From Patella vulgata (Eukaryota > Mollusca > Gastropoda > Patellidae), in the NCBI RefSeq assembly GCF_932274485.2, contig NC_065879.2, positions 17,038,591 to 17,102,590 of the forward strand: a stretch of DNA of 64,000 bases, written 5' to 3'. This document shows, in pieces, positions 20,576 through 33,127 of this stretch (position 1 is the first letter of the stretch; each line of letters begins with the position of its first letter). Made by a program: the position numbers and the translations under genes. Under the pieces are notes generated by a model. It had not been told where the DNA came from and did not search any database. It worked only from the letters and a program-made list of their open reading frames with translations.

Positions 20576-23500
20576 AATAAATAAGAATGATAAATAAATA
20601 GCTCTAACTAAATATCATGAATGATCATCTGATCTGGATGTCCATTATTCATCAAATATGCATAGATTTAGAAAGGGGTAGGGGTGAAGGTTACCTTGAT
20701 CATGGCCTGATGCCCCCCTGAAATTGCGCCGTTGATTACAGTCTGGCTACGGGCCTGCATATTATATTATAATGAATCAAGGCCAATGCAAGGTAGATAA
20801 GCTCTTATGTGATTGAGTGTAGTTTAGCTTTATTATAAGATTATAGTAAACAAACAATATTTTCGAGTTTCTATTAGATGGGGGTTGTTTTGAACATAAC
20901 ATGTATTACATTGGTGTAAAAAAAAAGGGTATCAAATTCCTATTAATACTGGATGCATGATAGTCGTTTGTGTCCGATAGTGAGTGGACTACTCTTCATT
21001 TCAGAAAAATGCAGAAGATATGATGCGTGAAGCATCAGAAGCTTTAATGAAAGCGGCGAATAGTTTAATCAACATGAATGTTAATCCTCTAACAACATTT
21101 ACAGCACCAAGTCCAAATGTATCAGAATTCCGAAAATTATTTGCCCCGTATCCTCGGCCTCCAACAGTACAGCTACAGGGTAAACAACGCTTTCTCAACA
21201 GGGGATCATTGGTTTCAAAATGGACGCATAAATATGTTTGCCTTTCAAATCATGTACAGGTAAATCTATGTAACTTTGTAGAATTTTCATTTATTTTGTC
21301 TGGTTCCATAAAGAATGATGGATTTGACTAAACACTTTATCTTAGACTTTCTGACTGTTAGTTCTCTCAGATACTTCTTGACAGCTCTAAATTATTTGGA
21401 CAACACAACTCTTATGCTTGTTCAACTCTGACTTCAGCAACACCTATGTTTGGATGACTCAACTTCTACATTTAGATGTCTCGACTCTGGATGACTTGTA
21501 GCTGCCTGATTATTTACCACAGTGTACATGTATTACATGTACCCAGTATTAGGGTAAGTCAATCAACTCATCTCTTTGTCACTACATGTCTTCTGTAGTA
21601 CATATAATGTATTTTATTGTTGTTATTTCAGGATACCATCCCAGATAAGAACGACAAAAGAATACTTCACAATGGAGGACTTGGGGGAAAAAATCTTGAA
21701 TTTTGAAAAAAATAGTTCCCCAGAGTACTTCCGTAAACAACTGAACAATGCCTATCACCAGCTTGAAGAAGGTGGGGGTTTTGATCTTATGAGAAGCAGT
21801 GGCCGAAAGTCTTTAGAGTTGATTCCACCAGCAAATAAAGGATATTCCGTGAAATATTTGTTAGAGGATGCTGTGATAGGTCAATCTATAATTTATATAA
21901 GACCACTTCAGAAAGATCTAGAACTTCTTGAAAACATTGACACAGAAGAGGTAAGTTTTGATGATAATTTATTGTCCTCTTGGCCATATTATATCATTGT
22001 CAACTTAATATTTCTGGAGGAGAAAGATAGTACTGGTATTCCTAAAATGTAATGTGAATGTAATGCATTGATACTAATAACAGTAATAATATAACTCAAT
22101 AGTAATTCGTTCATCACCAGTTTAATTCAATTTGTGATATTCGAATTAAATTTATGAAATAGTTAGTTGAATAATGGACATCACATATATTCCCTGAGTC
22201 CTGAGAGAAATTTTTGTTGTTAACGTCTAATATCCAGTTCGATGAAGGTAAAATTATTACCTGACTTTAAGACACTGAACGCACCACACTGCGCTCATTC
22301 TCTTCTCCTGGGAGAATTTACCAACGATATATACCAGTTATTTGGTATCTGGGTAGACTGGAATAATAGGAATTAAGTCTTATTCGAGAACACATGAAAG
22401 GACTTTGCTAGTTTCAGGGCTCGAACCCGCAACCTATAGGTTACAAGGTTACAAATCCAACACTTTGACTGTCTCATCCATCTACCTGCCCTTGATTAAC
22501 TTCATCAAAGACTCTAATTTATTTTCATGTCTTTTTAGTTTTACTAAAATTTTAGAATTTATTCCAATATTCAGAAGAATGATCCAACAAAAATCTACAG
22601 GACTACAATTTGGCTTTGAATTTGTTTTGTGCGAATGACCATTTTATCTTTCTATTAAGCCTGCAGATGATTGTTTATTGGAAAAGTGTATTCAGTGTGA
22701 ACAGTTGATTCCTGTTATTAATATGAGAGTGCATATTTCAGAACATAACAGCAAGGCAAGTATTTGATCTAAATTATATTTATAACAGGTCCACTGTATT
22801 CGTTAACACATTAAAACATGAGGCCTCTACAGGCTAGATGGTTTGCTGTGTAAATGAAAAAAGCGACCTGTAAAAAGACTTGTAACACTGACACCTGTCA
22901 ATGTGGGTGAGATATTTGACTTGTCAACCAATGGGATCAAAGAATGTACATACATGCACTGTCACGCATATTTGTAAAGATCAAACTTTTTAATAATACT
23001 GTCTATTGCATTTGAAAAGCTTCTCCTACTTCTCTATGATTTATACAGAAACTAAGTTATGGTACAGTTAAGCTCCACCAATCAAAATAACATCATTAAT
23101 GGGGAATTCATTGTGCGTAAACCAGTTTGAGTTTGGTTTTAAAGTTTCGAAACTGGTTCAAAACCAGTTCAGTGGTTTGTTTGTTTGCAGTGAATACAAA
23201 GTATGTCTGTATGTGTTGATCTTTGTCTTTTAGTTTCCTTGAATCTGCAATCATTTTAAAAAATGATTGTTTTGGTCAAATATTCAGTAATTCTTTGTTT
23301 CGGGTGGTACATTCTCAATATCAGACGGGTATGAAAATACATGAATACGTTCATTTGCGGCATACAGTTATATAACCTGAAAGGAAAATATATCGTGAAT
23401 TCTACAAATAGTGTTGTTAAAAATATTCTGAAATTGGGAAATTTTTACTGTTATCTTTTTAGAGTCCAGATGATCATTTGCCAGTTGTTAAGAAAAGAAG

Positions 23501-24739
23501 ACTGTCCAAGTCATTACCAATATGTGCATTCTTATGTGTAAGTTGGAAATAATTATTGAGTAAAGAATTGAATCCTGATTCCATAATTTAAAGGAATATA
23601 TACACTTGAAAAACTTACTTAGTTTTATGGATTTATCGGATTATATGGATTGTATATATTCCTTTAACATTTACTGCCTTTTTTAGTATAAACATTTAAA
23701 TATGGCATTGATTTTTGTGTTTTTTTCAAATTCCTATTCTTCAGAGCTGCTGACAAATTTTAGTTTGTGTTGCTAGATTTTGGATTGATATTGTAGATCA
23801 TACATATTTATTCATGGTAAAATCTTCCCAACGTCAATTTTTCTTATGATAGGTGGAAATTTTCTGTAATTTTGGTTTGATAAATAGTTTCTCACGTTAA
23901 CAGTACAGTACAGCACAGCAAACCTCCTTTAATAAAAAAAATGAAATTTATGGACATAATTATTTTTACTTTTTAATCTATTTAAAGGAAAAAGAGCCAG
24001 AATTGTCTATAAATAAAGAGAAGTAAGCAAATTAGTTTTGTATTGGAATATTGTTCTTGTTTAAAATTGTTCACATTTATGCATGGTTTTAAAATCCATG
24101 GTTCAATCCTGGGCAGGATAAGATCCTCGGGATTTTCCAACCCAGCTCCACTTGTAAGTGGCACAGGCCGAAGGGGCTGGCAAGGAAAAGGTAGCTAGTC
24201 CTTTAAATATACAGTTTTTACACCTGATTCATTAGCAATCAAAGAATTTGTTTGTTGGAATGAAAATGTTTATTTCATCTTACTACTAATAGTTAGATTG
24301 GAGGATGCTATTTTTAACTGCTTTTACCAAAAGAAAATATGCGTTTTTGTTGATGAGTAAGAATTAGGGAGACACAAGACCATATCAGCCAAAATAAATA
24401 ATCTGGTTTTACTTTTGAGATCTATGAAATTCACTTTTGTAGAGTAACTTGCCCCGTTTGTAACGAGGATTTCGAAAGGAATGCAATTGAAGACCATGCT
24501 GCCTTATGTATTAGCCTTATAGAAGATGAGGAAGAACTTGTCAAAGGGTAAATCATTTTTGTTGTTAAAATGTGGTAATGAGTACAAATTGTTAGTGAAA
24601 TTTAAAGTCTGTTTATTAAATTTGACAGCATGCACTTCATTATCGAAATTGTTCAATTTTAAGAATATTCTTGTTTTTCATCGTAACTTCGAAATTTATA
24701 TTTTAGCAGAATTTGTTTATGTCATCTAATATAAGCTAC

Positions 24740-25140
24740 TGCATTCTTAAAGCCACTATGTAACAGATACCTTATATCACTGAATACACGCTAATATGAT
24801 GATTAATTCGAAAGAGTAATATTTAATAAAGAGATTCTTGCAATTATAATTTCAAAAGTAAATCGATCGCTCAGATTAACTTGGATTTTTTTGCGATATG
24901 TCAACAAATGCTAAGTCGATTAAATTGATGGTGTGCGATGACGTCACCAAAAAGCCCTGATGAGTCCAAAAAGTAAAAATTACATATAGATGCGATCATC
25001 CAGTCTCGACCGGAAAACTTCGTCTTTTTCCGATATCGAAATGTAAACAACAGTGATAATGTTTGAATGCTCACACATTAGCGTAGAATTGACGGATTTG
25101 GACAATTTTTGGAAAATGTCCACTTTAGATTAATTATGTC
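24740..25140. repeat. Probable interspersed repeat in HECT intron 7
   Basis: AT-rich, with a CRE-like word (gatgacgtcacc) and a hint of inverted ends (taaagccactatgtaac and cactttagattaatt). Similar vocabulary (gatgacgtcagcacataaac) occurs at about 52690-52710. I could not delimit it. Confidence 0.35.
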
Positions 25141-25579
25141 TTTAATCTCTGACATAGCTGCTTCAAGTCATTTTTCTGATTAAAACTATTTGTAGACTGT
25201 GTAATGAAGCTGATGAAGAAAGATTGTGCCAGTGTGCCAGTGCTGATAATCACGCTGAAGAATGCCACATGATGAGATGTGTGAATGAAACAGTGATGGA
25301 AATGTAAGACTGTTAATTGATATTATTCGAATGAATTGACAATGCACCCAAAAAATTGATTTAAAAAATTCCAATTTAGCAGCATTGAAGATAACATAAT
25401 TATTCTGTTTAGCTATAGTAAGATGTTGTCAGTTGGAATCTAATCTTGAGTTCATGTCATTCCCAAGCATGACATTTCATGAGAACTATGATTATAGGTC
25501 CACACATTAATGTGAGCATATATAGTTGTCGCTCCTGTATGTGCGTCCGTCTATCCACAATTGTTGTGGTAATGGCAAT

Positions 25580-25915
25580 GCAACATGCTATTTTGGTTTA
25601 TATGAGTATAAGGAAGAAGCCTTTAGAAATTCAGAGTTTTCTGATATTTATTTTTTGAGTTATTGCCCTTGACTTTGGAAACCTTGTGGAAACTGTACAA
25701 AGTCAAATTCTTTATGAAGTTTGATGAAACTTGCTATGGTTGTGTATATCCACATAAGGAAGAAGCTAACGAAGTTTTGGGTTTTACAATTTTCACTGAC
25801 AGAGTTATTGCCCTCCACTTTCGAAATCTTGTGGACACTGTACAACGCACAGTTCATTATGGAATTGAATGAAACTTGTCACTTTTGAATGTTTCATTTA
25901 CTGATTGCTCTTGTC
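25580..25915. repeat. Dispersed repeat with internal ~140 bp units, copy 1
   Basis: Units built on gagttattgcccttgacttt, ctt(g/t)tggacactgtacaa and gatgaaacttgctatggttg. The same block recurs in the next intron (26445-26860), so this is a repeat and not coding, although frames are open on both strands. Confidence 0.7.
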
Positions 25916-26444
25916 GACCCCCTCGAATGACGTGGCTGCCATTATGATTGTGGGCATATTACAATGGTTATCGCTATTTTCATTCCAGGTCTGAAGTGAC
26001 AAATCCTGAATACATTATTGACAAGTACATATCATAGTTCATGAGAGGAAGACCGCTAGATATAACTGACGAATATGGGGTAGTGGAAGGAAAGACGGTG
26101 GATATTTTTGTATCAAGGGATAGAATACTAGAAGATGCCTTTTCGGAATTGAAGGAAGCTGGGGATATGAGCTTCCCAATAGAAGTTACTTTTACTGGAG
26201 AAAAAGCACTGGACTTAGGTGGACCCAGAAAGGAGTTTCTAACATCATGTGTACACAATTTAAATGACCAATTCATAAAGGATGGCATATTAATAACAGA
26301 AAAGGACATTGGAAAAGACTTGTTTATAAAGTATGAGAAAGAAAATGCATTTCGAACAGCTGGTTTGTTACTTGGTAAGTCTATACATGTACTGGTTTTG
26401 AAGCTGCACTAGTCCATTAGTGTTGAAACTCGGATGCGATTTTA

Positions 26445-26860
26445 ACTTCAAAATATCTGTTGGCAATATGCGAATATTTGACAACTTTTAATTACCGAGT
26501 TATCCCCTTGACTTTCTAAATCTTTTGGACACAGGGTACAGTTTCTTATGGAATTGATCATGAGTGTTCTCCGATTCTTATTTACTGAGTTATTGCCCTT
26601 GATTTTGAAACCTTGTGGACACTGTACAATGCCAAGTTCTTTACATATTTGGATGAAACTTGCTATGGTTGTGTATATATCAGCATAAGTAAGAAGCCTA
26701 TCGAAATTTTGAGTTTGTCCGATTTTCATTGACTGAGTTATTGCCCTTGACTTTCAAAATCGTTTGTATATATCAGCTTAAAGAGCTCTTGTAGTAAAAT
26801 GTTACTCTCTGAAGGTTTTATTTACTGATTGCTCTTGTCGACTCCCCTTCCCCCTGAAAT
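26445..26860. repeat. Dispersed repeat with internal ~140 bp units, copy 2
   Basis: Second copy of the repeat at 25580-25915, in HECT intron 9. It ends similarly with tttactgattgctcttgtcga. Confidence 0.7.
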
Positions 26861-28071
26861 CCTTGAAAAACATCAAAATTTTCGATACAGGAAAGAGTTT
26901 GAACTGCAAGCTTGTTTTTAAATGCTGTTTTTCATTTTATATTTCTTTTTAGGCTTGTCACTTCTACAAGGTGGTCCCGTACCTACACTTTTTAAAAATC
27001 CAGATGTGTTTTTATCTCCCTCGAATAAGGGAGAAGAACTCTTCAGTGAAGGCTTAGATAAAATAGGACTTCTACAGGTTTGTAAAATACAAGTATTCAA
27101 CAGTTTATAATCTTAAGGGCTGTGTCAAAATATTCAGCATTTTGTGGAACTTGCTTTGTTTCACCTTGGATCCCCCTTTCTGATGAAACAATAAATGCTG
27201 ATTGACTATATCAATTCATCTGACTGAAAATCAACATTTTTTCCAAACGAGGCAGGTCCGATCACACAAAATAGAAATCTTTGGAGGCAACTGTCTCATG
27301 TTAGTGCACAATCTGCCACAGGCGGAGACGGTGAATAATGATGATGTTAACAAATCATAAGTTTGGTTTTAGTGTTATTATTACTCTTATGTTCAACATG
27401 TCATCTATACTATAATTTGACGAATGTCTGTCTGTCTGTCGGACACCAGTAAACTCTAAAACAGCTGAACCGATTGACATTAGACATTGATTATAGGGCG
27501 AGTTCTATAATCTTATATATTAATCCAACATGGTCGCCAAAAACCGGGTTCGTAGGACGGGTATCCCCTCAAGTTATTATAATGTTCTGTGTTACAGGAA
27601 ATGAGAAAATTATGTCTGATATTAATTAACTGTCAAACTAATTTTATTTTCCAGCTTTGCTCTAAGAAGAAAGAGATTCTAAGGCTATTTGATGTCAACA
27701 GTCCCAAAGTGAATATTCTCACGTATTCAAGCTTAATAAAGTTATTTGAAGTTAATTTCTCTGAAGAGGGGTCTAATGGCAGACAGTTTGAAATGGCCGT
27801 TTATAGGTTGTTTCTTGATTATGTGAAAGAGGTTGCAGGTATTCAAAGTTTGTTGCAGTTTGTGACTGGATCTCCAGAAGTTCCGATTCTCGGGTATAAA
27901 CTTCCTCCTAAAATTTGCTTTTGCTTTGTAGACACTGAATCAATTATCTCTACAAGCAGCACTTGCTCAGTTAAACTCTTTCTCCCCAAACAAACAGGAA
28001 ATAAAACCAGGGATCAGGTTTTTGATCTTTTTGATTATGCATTTTCAAATTCATATTTCGGTATTGTATAA

Positions 28072-29134
28072 TGGCATCGACACAATTTGATTTCAGAATT
28101 TTAGAATTGGGAAGGTGTAGGAATTATCCGTATGAAAAATTAACCTACAATTATTGCCCCTGCATAGTTTGACTTTGGCGTGCCAATCGTTCTTTTATTT
28201 TTATGATAAAATTACATCGTTTATGCAAATCTAATATTTGTTGATCATATAAATGTTTTTTCTTTATTTTAGTTTTTTATTTGAGAGATACATTACATGT
28301 CTTTAATTAAAGATACTATAATTTGAATTTCTCTGAAGTAGACAATTTACCTGAGTTATGGAATACATTTTCTCACTCTCCCATTACAATTTCAATGTGA
28401 ATCATTGAACATTTACCATACAAAAATTACTTGAATTTCATTTTTTTGAAATTGATATCATAAAATATAATTATGTAAATGATATTTCTTATACACAGAT
28501 GTACAGGGGTCCCCCCCCCCCCCAAAAAAAAAAAATGTATCCATATTTTCAAAGTTTATTCATACAATACATACATTAAGAGTTTTATAAGTAACTTAAT
28601 TGAAGACATTATTCCAATTAAGGTCTTAGTGAATTCAGTTATTTACCTAAATGTTCCGGTAATATGTATTCAATGATTTTGAATAATCTGAATTTGTCTT
28701 AAAATATGTTGTAAATTTTCAATGATTATGATTTTATTGTTTGTTATTAGTTGCCTGTAAAACATTCCTTAATAAACATGATTGTATATCTTCTTGGTAT
28801 GAATAATAGTGTTATAGAGATGCAAAGAAGAACACTGCATGGCACATGTCTGTTTCATTAGCACAGAACAAGTAGGATGTTAAATCCCAGTTCATTTCAT
28901 CCTCCCTGGCTATGAAAGATATGTACCCCTCCAATGGTTTCCCTTGCCCCTGTTATGGACTGTCATTATGCACGATTAACTTGAGTAGATGGTTCAGTCG
29001 TGCACTACCTTATGGAACCGAGTCAGTTCCAGCAGGGACAATTGCCTGCGATACCACAACGTTAAACACATTTTACTACTACTATGTAAATAAACGCAGA
29101 AGTAGTATATCCATAGAACTGACTGTTTCAAAGT
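28072..29134. other. Spacer between the convergent HECT and transposase genes
   Basis: AT-rich, with a poly-C/poly-A tract at about 28510-28535. Positions about 28885-29092 look like a SINE: a SINE-A-like scrap, then a unit ending accacaacgttaaacacatt and a (tac)n run. No protein signature is present. Confidence 0.4.
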
Positions 29135-32100
29135 TTACATGTTGTTAATTACGAATTCCTTAGTCATCAGAAATAAATCCATCCCTTGATTTTCTGATAT
29201 TGCCATTGGTTGCACTAAGTTCTTTAAGTCAGCAAACTTTTGTGGCGATAATGAAGACATATCTGGAACTTGTACAACATTGTCTGTGGCTTCCTCTGTC
29301 CATAAACCTTCCTGACTTGATCCATAGAGTGAAATGTCCTCCTAGAGATATAGAGAACAATATTTATTAAAATGTGGTCTTTAAAACTGTATTTAAGAGA
29401 ATGTCGGCATACACAAATAGTTTTTTTTGGAGTGCATATGCAAATAACCTAACAAAGAACTGTGTCAAGTTGTGTAGATACTCATAATATGGATCGATTT
29501 GAAAAGTGAAAAGTCTTTTGGCATTTGAATATGTCCCAGTCCATCATCGATTGTAATAGGTTTGCAAGCTGAATGATATAGATAATTATGACTTGTACCT
29601 TTAAGAGAACCTAGATATTTGCAATGTAACTCTATGAAGTATAAAGAGCAACGCCTATGTGGAAATAGATGCATAAATACTGTTATGTTCAATGAAACAG
29701 AGCAGAAAGTGTGCATTAACAGCTCTGAACATTTAGTCAAACTTGCCCCATGGGTTGTCTCGATTCTATGATATAATTCAGATTTCAGGCCTGAGGCTAA
29801 TCAATTTCGGACATTCATGAAATTCTGGTGTGTACTTCACAATCAGAAAGATTGAGTTTAAGTTATTTACCTCTGAAATAAGATTTTCTCTTGTATCTAT
29901 CATTTGACCCCCTATCCATAACTTAAGTGGACTTTTATTATTTTCAGTTCTACGTGGTCTTCTTATATTTGCTGCTCTAAAATCATCTAGATGCTTTTGA
30001 ATTCTTGGTAGATATATGTAATGAAGTGAATACATGTCTGATTCGCTTGAAACATCTAACATATTTTGTCCTTCTAAATAGCAGAATATGTTATAAAAGT
30101 AACACACACATCCAGACCATAAATCACGCCAAAATCTTTCGATTCTGAAACAAAAATGGTGATGTTAAATAATTTTAATGCATACTTGTAATTTATGTAA
30201 AAAGAGGGCTTGTAAAAGAATTAGGGGGAAGGACATGTAGTTCTCATGTTATTCTTCTATAGTTATCCACAGCGATAATTCTAAATACATCATTTTGTTT
30301 AAATCTCCCTGACAGTTGAAAATCTAAGAAGAGTAGGCGAGTTATTGCCAGCTGTCCAGGCAAAATTTCCTTCATGGCATATGCCCGTCTTCGTTAGCCC
30401 AAAAAGGTCTCGAAAAGTAAGACATTGAACCCTATTTCATTTCATTTCGAACCCATGGTACCTTTATTTAATTGAATTCAACTCATGCGCAGGGATCTTT
30501 GCTTTTTACGGAAACTTAATGGCCCTAGATCTCCAAACCACAAACACCCACAACCAGAATCATACCCACTCTGCAATCCCGAGGTGACCGACCATCTAGA
30601 TCTCGACACCCTAGACCACAAGGCCATCCAGCACAGAAAGTATTGCACATTTGATTGCTTTTCCATTAAACATTGAAGCACATGTCAATTGCTCTCTTGA
30701 ATACACCACTGAGGGTGGGTCTCAAATCCATACCGCCAACCCGCCCAACCGGTATAACACCGATCCTCCGCTCACGGCTCACGCCGTTCGCAATCTTCTT
30801 TAAATATAACCAAGACACACGGATATGTTTGCCACAGGGAACCCCTTCGTGTTTGACACATTTCCTTAAATTTAACAACACCGGTTGGGGCGGTAGGGGC
30901 CGGTTGGCGGTATGGATTTGAGACCCACCCCACCACTGACAAAGGGAAGCCAGATGGTAAATCCTGAGGATCTTTCACGCCTTGGATTGAACCCGAGGCC
31001 TCATGGTCAGCAGGCACCGTACTCACTGAGCCACCACGGCTCCCAGAAAAAAAACCCTGAAGATCATACCTTTGATTATGCACACCTTGACCTGTGATAT
31101 GACTACCACGACCAGCTCCCCGGTGTCTGACCATAAAATCTGCTAACCCTATGTTCTCGCCACCCTTATCCGATCTAACACGTTCTGGCAAACCGTATTC
31201 AGCAACAGCTTCTTCAAAACATTCTAGAACAGTTGCAGACCTATTATTGTCACTAACATTCAAAACTGTTAGTAGCCTTGAAAACCCATCTGTACCACCA
31301 TGGATTACAAATCGCCAGCTGAAATGTTAAATTATCAAACCTTGGTAGAAAACTATGAACAGTAACATCTGCAGTTTGGCTTAATGAAGTAACTGAAGAT
31401 ATAGAACATATCTTTTATGATTGTGCATACAAAGTTATTTGGCATGAAATGTGTAAAATTTCAAAGCTATATTTAAATTACAATATTAAGATAGGGTATC
31501 TGATATACTTTTTGGTAAAACAGGTGATGATGATCTAGCTAACACTATTCTTTCTAATTATATACGCCAATAAGGGTCTATCTATAGATATCATGTAAAT
31601 GAAATCATTCCATCAATATTGTGTGCTGACCAAGATATTTGACTATAAGACAATAATACAGAGATGTAGAAACAAACAAGTGAGAGGTTTAGCTCTAAAT
31701 GGTCCCTACTTGAATGCTGGTTGGTTGAATAACAAATAGCTGGAAATATATTGGATACACTCAGAGGGCTGCATTGAAAACTATGGCGGGCCTGGGCTAA
31801 AAGTTGATGAAGGGCCCTTATTTAACTTAGCATGTTCTGCATTTAAAACACGCATTTGATTTGAAATTCATGTTCTTCAAAAAATTTCTTGGGGGCCCCC
31901 TAGATCCAATTCTTTTAAGTGGCCCCTGGGTAAATACGGCACTGCCCACACACACTCTTACACCCCCTCTTCAGTATTGTTGTAATGCAGTGATCTTGGG
32001 GCTCTATCCTCTTCTACTGTACACTGGAGCAATATATATTACACTTACAGTGGCTTGTATTAAAAGAAAGACAATCAAGTACATAATGGTACAGTACCTT

Positions 32101-32807
32101 ATAAGCTTGTGATAGCCATCTATATGCCACAAGGAATTTGGAGCTTTGACACAGTATCTTCGCCTTCTTACCGGCAACAAGGTTAGTCGTCTGTACAGGA
32201 CTCCTTCCAAATCAACCCTCCTCATAGAATTTCTTACTCTTTCCTCTTGAAAAGTGTATCCCTCACTAATTAGATGACCCTGGACACTTCTATAACCAAT
32301 ATTTGGCAAGCGTGATAATATATTTGTCACTAGATTGTCCAGCTGTACATCATCTAAAGTACTGTACTTCTTTAAAAGAGAAATACCATATTCATTTAGT
32401 CTTCTGCAAATTGTTCTCTTCGAGACATTATAAAAGTTCGCAATCTCTATCAGTTTAAAGTTTCTGTCAGCAAAATAGCACAACTGCTCTTCCGGAATGA
32501 ACACTGAAGATGGCCCAACACTTCCAGAAGAAATATAGATTTTTCTCGGTTCACTAAATAACTGGGTCTTACGTACACTAACAGATAGCTCCAGTAAATC
32601 GAAAGCTCGACGTAAGTGCGACAAATAAACCTGCATCTCTTCGGCTTCACACTCTACACTGATTTCCGATATAACACCAGCAACAAGCTCCAGTTCATTC
32701 CGACATTCATTTAATACAGACGAAAAACATTCGCTAGGTTTGTTTAAACAGTTTGCTAACTTCAAAATCCGACTGTGTAACTCGAAAAACAAAAGGTTAT
32801 CGGTCAT
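29135..32807 (-). CDS. DDE integrase-type transposase (IS3EU-like), four exons, intact
   Basis: Cuts and joins the ends of its own transposon in the nucleus. Exons in order of reading: 32807-32098, 31318-31070, 30144-29871, 29341-29135. All junctions are GT-AG with matching phases (total 1440 nt, 479 aa) and there is no internal stop. Residues 113-142 form a helix-turn-helix (FKLIEIANFYNVSKRTICRR). The integrase core follows, with D230 in LWHIDGYHK, D287 in VRSDKGGEN and E322 in HNQRIERFW, a DDE triad with 34 residues between the last two. LHYIYLPRIQKHLDDF and RRTENNKSPLKLW follow, as in the integrase-core proteins widespread in fish, molluscs and cnidarians. The first ATG (32805-32807) lies about 320 bp inside the right inverted repeat. 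SINE, MITE and LINE pieces sit in introns 1 and 2. Family membership rests on motif memory, not on a search. Confidence 0.9.
30335..30450 (+). repeat. SINE-A 3' fragment in a transposase intron
   Basis: Contains ccaggcaaaatttccttcat, then gcatatgcccgtcttcgtta and the tail catttcatttcgaa. It lies in transposase intron 2. Confidence 0.7.
30713..30931. mobile_element. 219 bp MITE with 8 bp target duplication
   Basis: The ends are inverted repeats, gggtgggtctcaaatccata and tatggatttgagacccaccc, extending with gaps about 45 bp inward (ccgccaacc and ggttggcgg). It is flanked on both sides by accactga (30705-30712 and 30932-30939). An 8 bp duplication fits the hAT superfamily. It is inserted at the edge of a SINE-A fragment within transposase intron 2, a third level of nesting. 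Confidence 0.85.
30932..31046 (-). repeat. SINE-A 5' part
   Basis: Minus-strand SINE-A head. It reads ggagccgtggtggctcagtg from about 31045 downward with B-box-like gggttcaatcc, and continues to the caccactgacaaaggg block, where the MITE has inserted. Confidence 0.75.
31385..31745 (+). pseudogene. LINE reverse transcriptase C-terminal remnant
   Basis: The plus-strand frame reads EVTEDIEHIFYDCAYKVIWH, matching the zinc-knuckle region (zf-RVT) after the RT of L1/Tx1-type LINEs (compare NVEHFFVFCPFSQIIW in the LINE at 11307). It ends GLALNGPYLNAGWLNNK plus stop. The stretch between is shifted and holds stops. It lies in transposase intron 1 on the opposite strand. Confidence 0.65.
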
Positions 32808-33067
32808 GTTAATTGTTATAAAGATATTCTACAAAATCCCTACTTTCTATGCCAGTTATCGCCCTTTTAATGTGGCGTCGATCCCCTTCCATACATTCCG
32901 ACATTCATTTAATACAGACGAAATACATTCGCTAGGTTTGTTCAAACAGTTTGCTAACTTCAAAATCCGACTGTGTAACTCGAAAAACAAAAGGTTATCG
33001 GTCATGTTAATTGTTATAAAGATATTCTACAAAAGTCTCTACTTTCTATGCCAGTTATCGCCCTTTC
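32696..33067. repeat. Tandem duplication of the transposase 5' end with an internal copy of the element tip
   Basis: The segment 32696-32868 (transposase codons 1-37 plus upstream DNA) is repeated at 32894-33067. Between the copies, 32866-32893 reproduces the outermost ~28 bp of the right inverted repeat (aatgtggcgtcgatcccctt, then ccata), ending at exactly the terminal base of the element. Both tandem units begin with cattcc. The outer copy keeps the start ATG at about 33003 but runs out of frame quickly. Confidence 0.85.
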
Positions 33068-33127
33068 CCGGGAGACTTTATTATTGAGATAGCGATATTT
33101 TAAAAGGGGCGGTACAAGACGTGCATT

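Larger units (their letters stand above)
19923..28071 (+). pseudogene. HECT-domain E3 ubiquitin ligase of the transposon, 11 exons, two breaks
   Basis: A G2E3-like HECT ligase; such enzymes pass ubiquitin from an active-site Cys to a substrate. Exons: 19923-19940, 21005-21259, 21632-21950, 22660-22755, 23463-23537, 23988-24022, 24443-24547, 25196-25303, 25989-26374, 26953-27077, 27655-28071, about 645 codons. The ATG at 19923 has a strong context (gccatgg). After a WTHKYVCLS block come GGFDLMRSS and IIYIRPLQKDLELL. Zinc-binding segments follow: CIQCEQ-x-HISEH, then CPVCNEDFERNAIEDHAALC, then a Cys/His-rich stretch. The HECT domain runs from IEVTFTGEKALDLGGPRKEF to STCSVKLFLP, with the catalytic Cys about 35 residues from the end. 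Intron 4 uses a GC donor (aag|gcaagt at 22756). Two breaks: one extra G in the run 21683-21687 (LHNGGLG to EKILNF), and TAG at 26035-26037. Exon 1 and the 35 bp exon are the least certain. Confidence 0.85.

Noticed and set aside
26918-27100. Minus-strand frame opposite HECT exon 10
   Set aside because: It is antisense to an exon with clear HECT motifs and phase-matched splice sites.
31861-32112. 83-codon plus-strand frame in transposase intron 1
   Set aside because: It lies over a short G/C-rich repeat (gggggccccc) and shows no family pattern.
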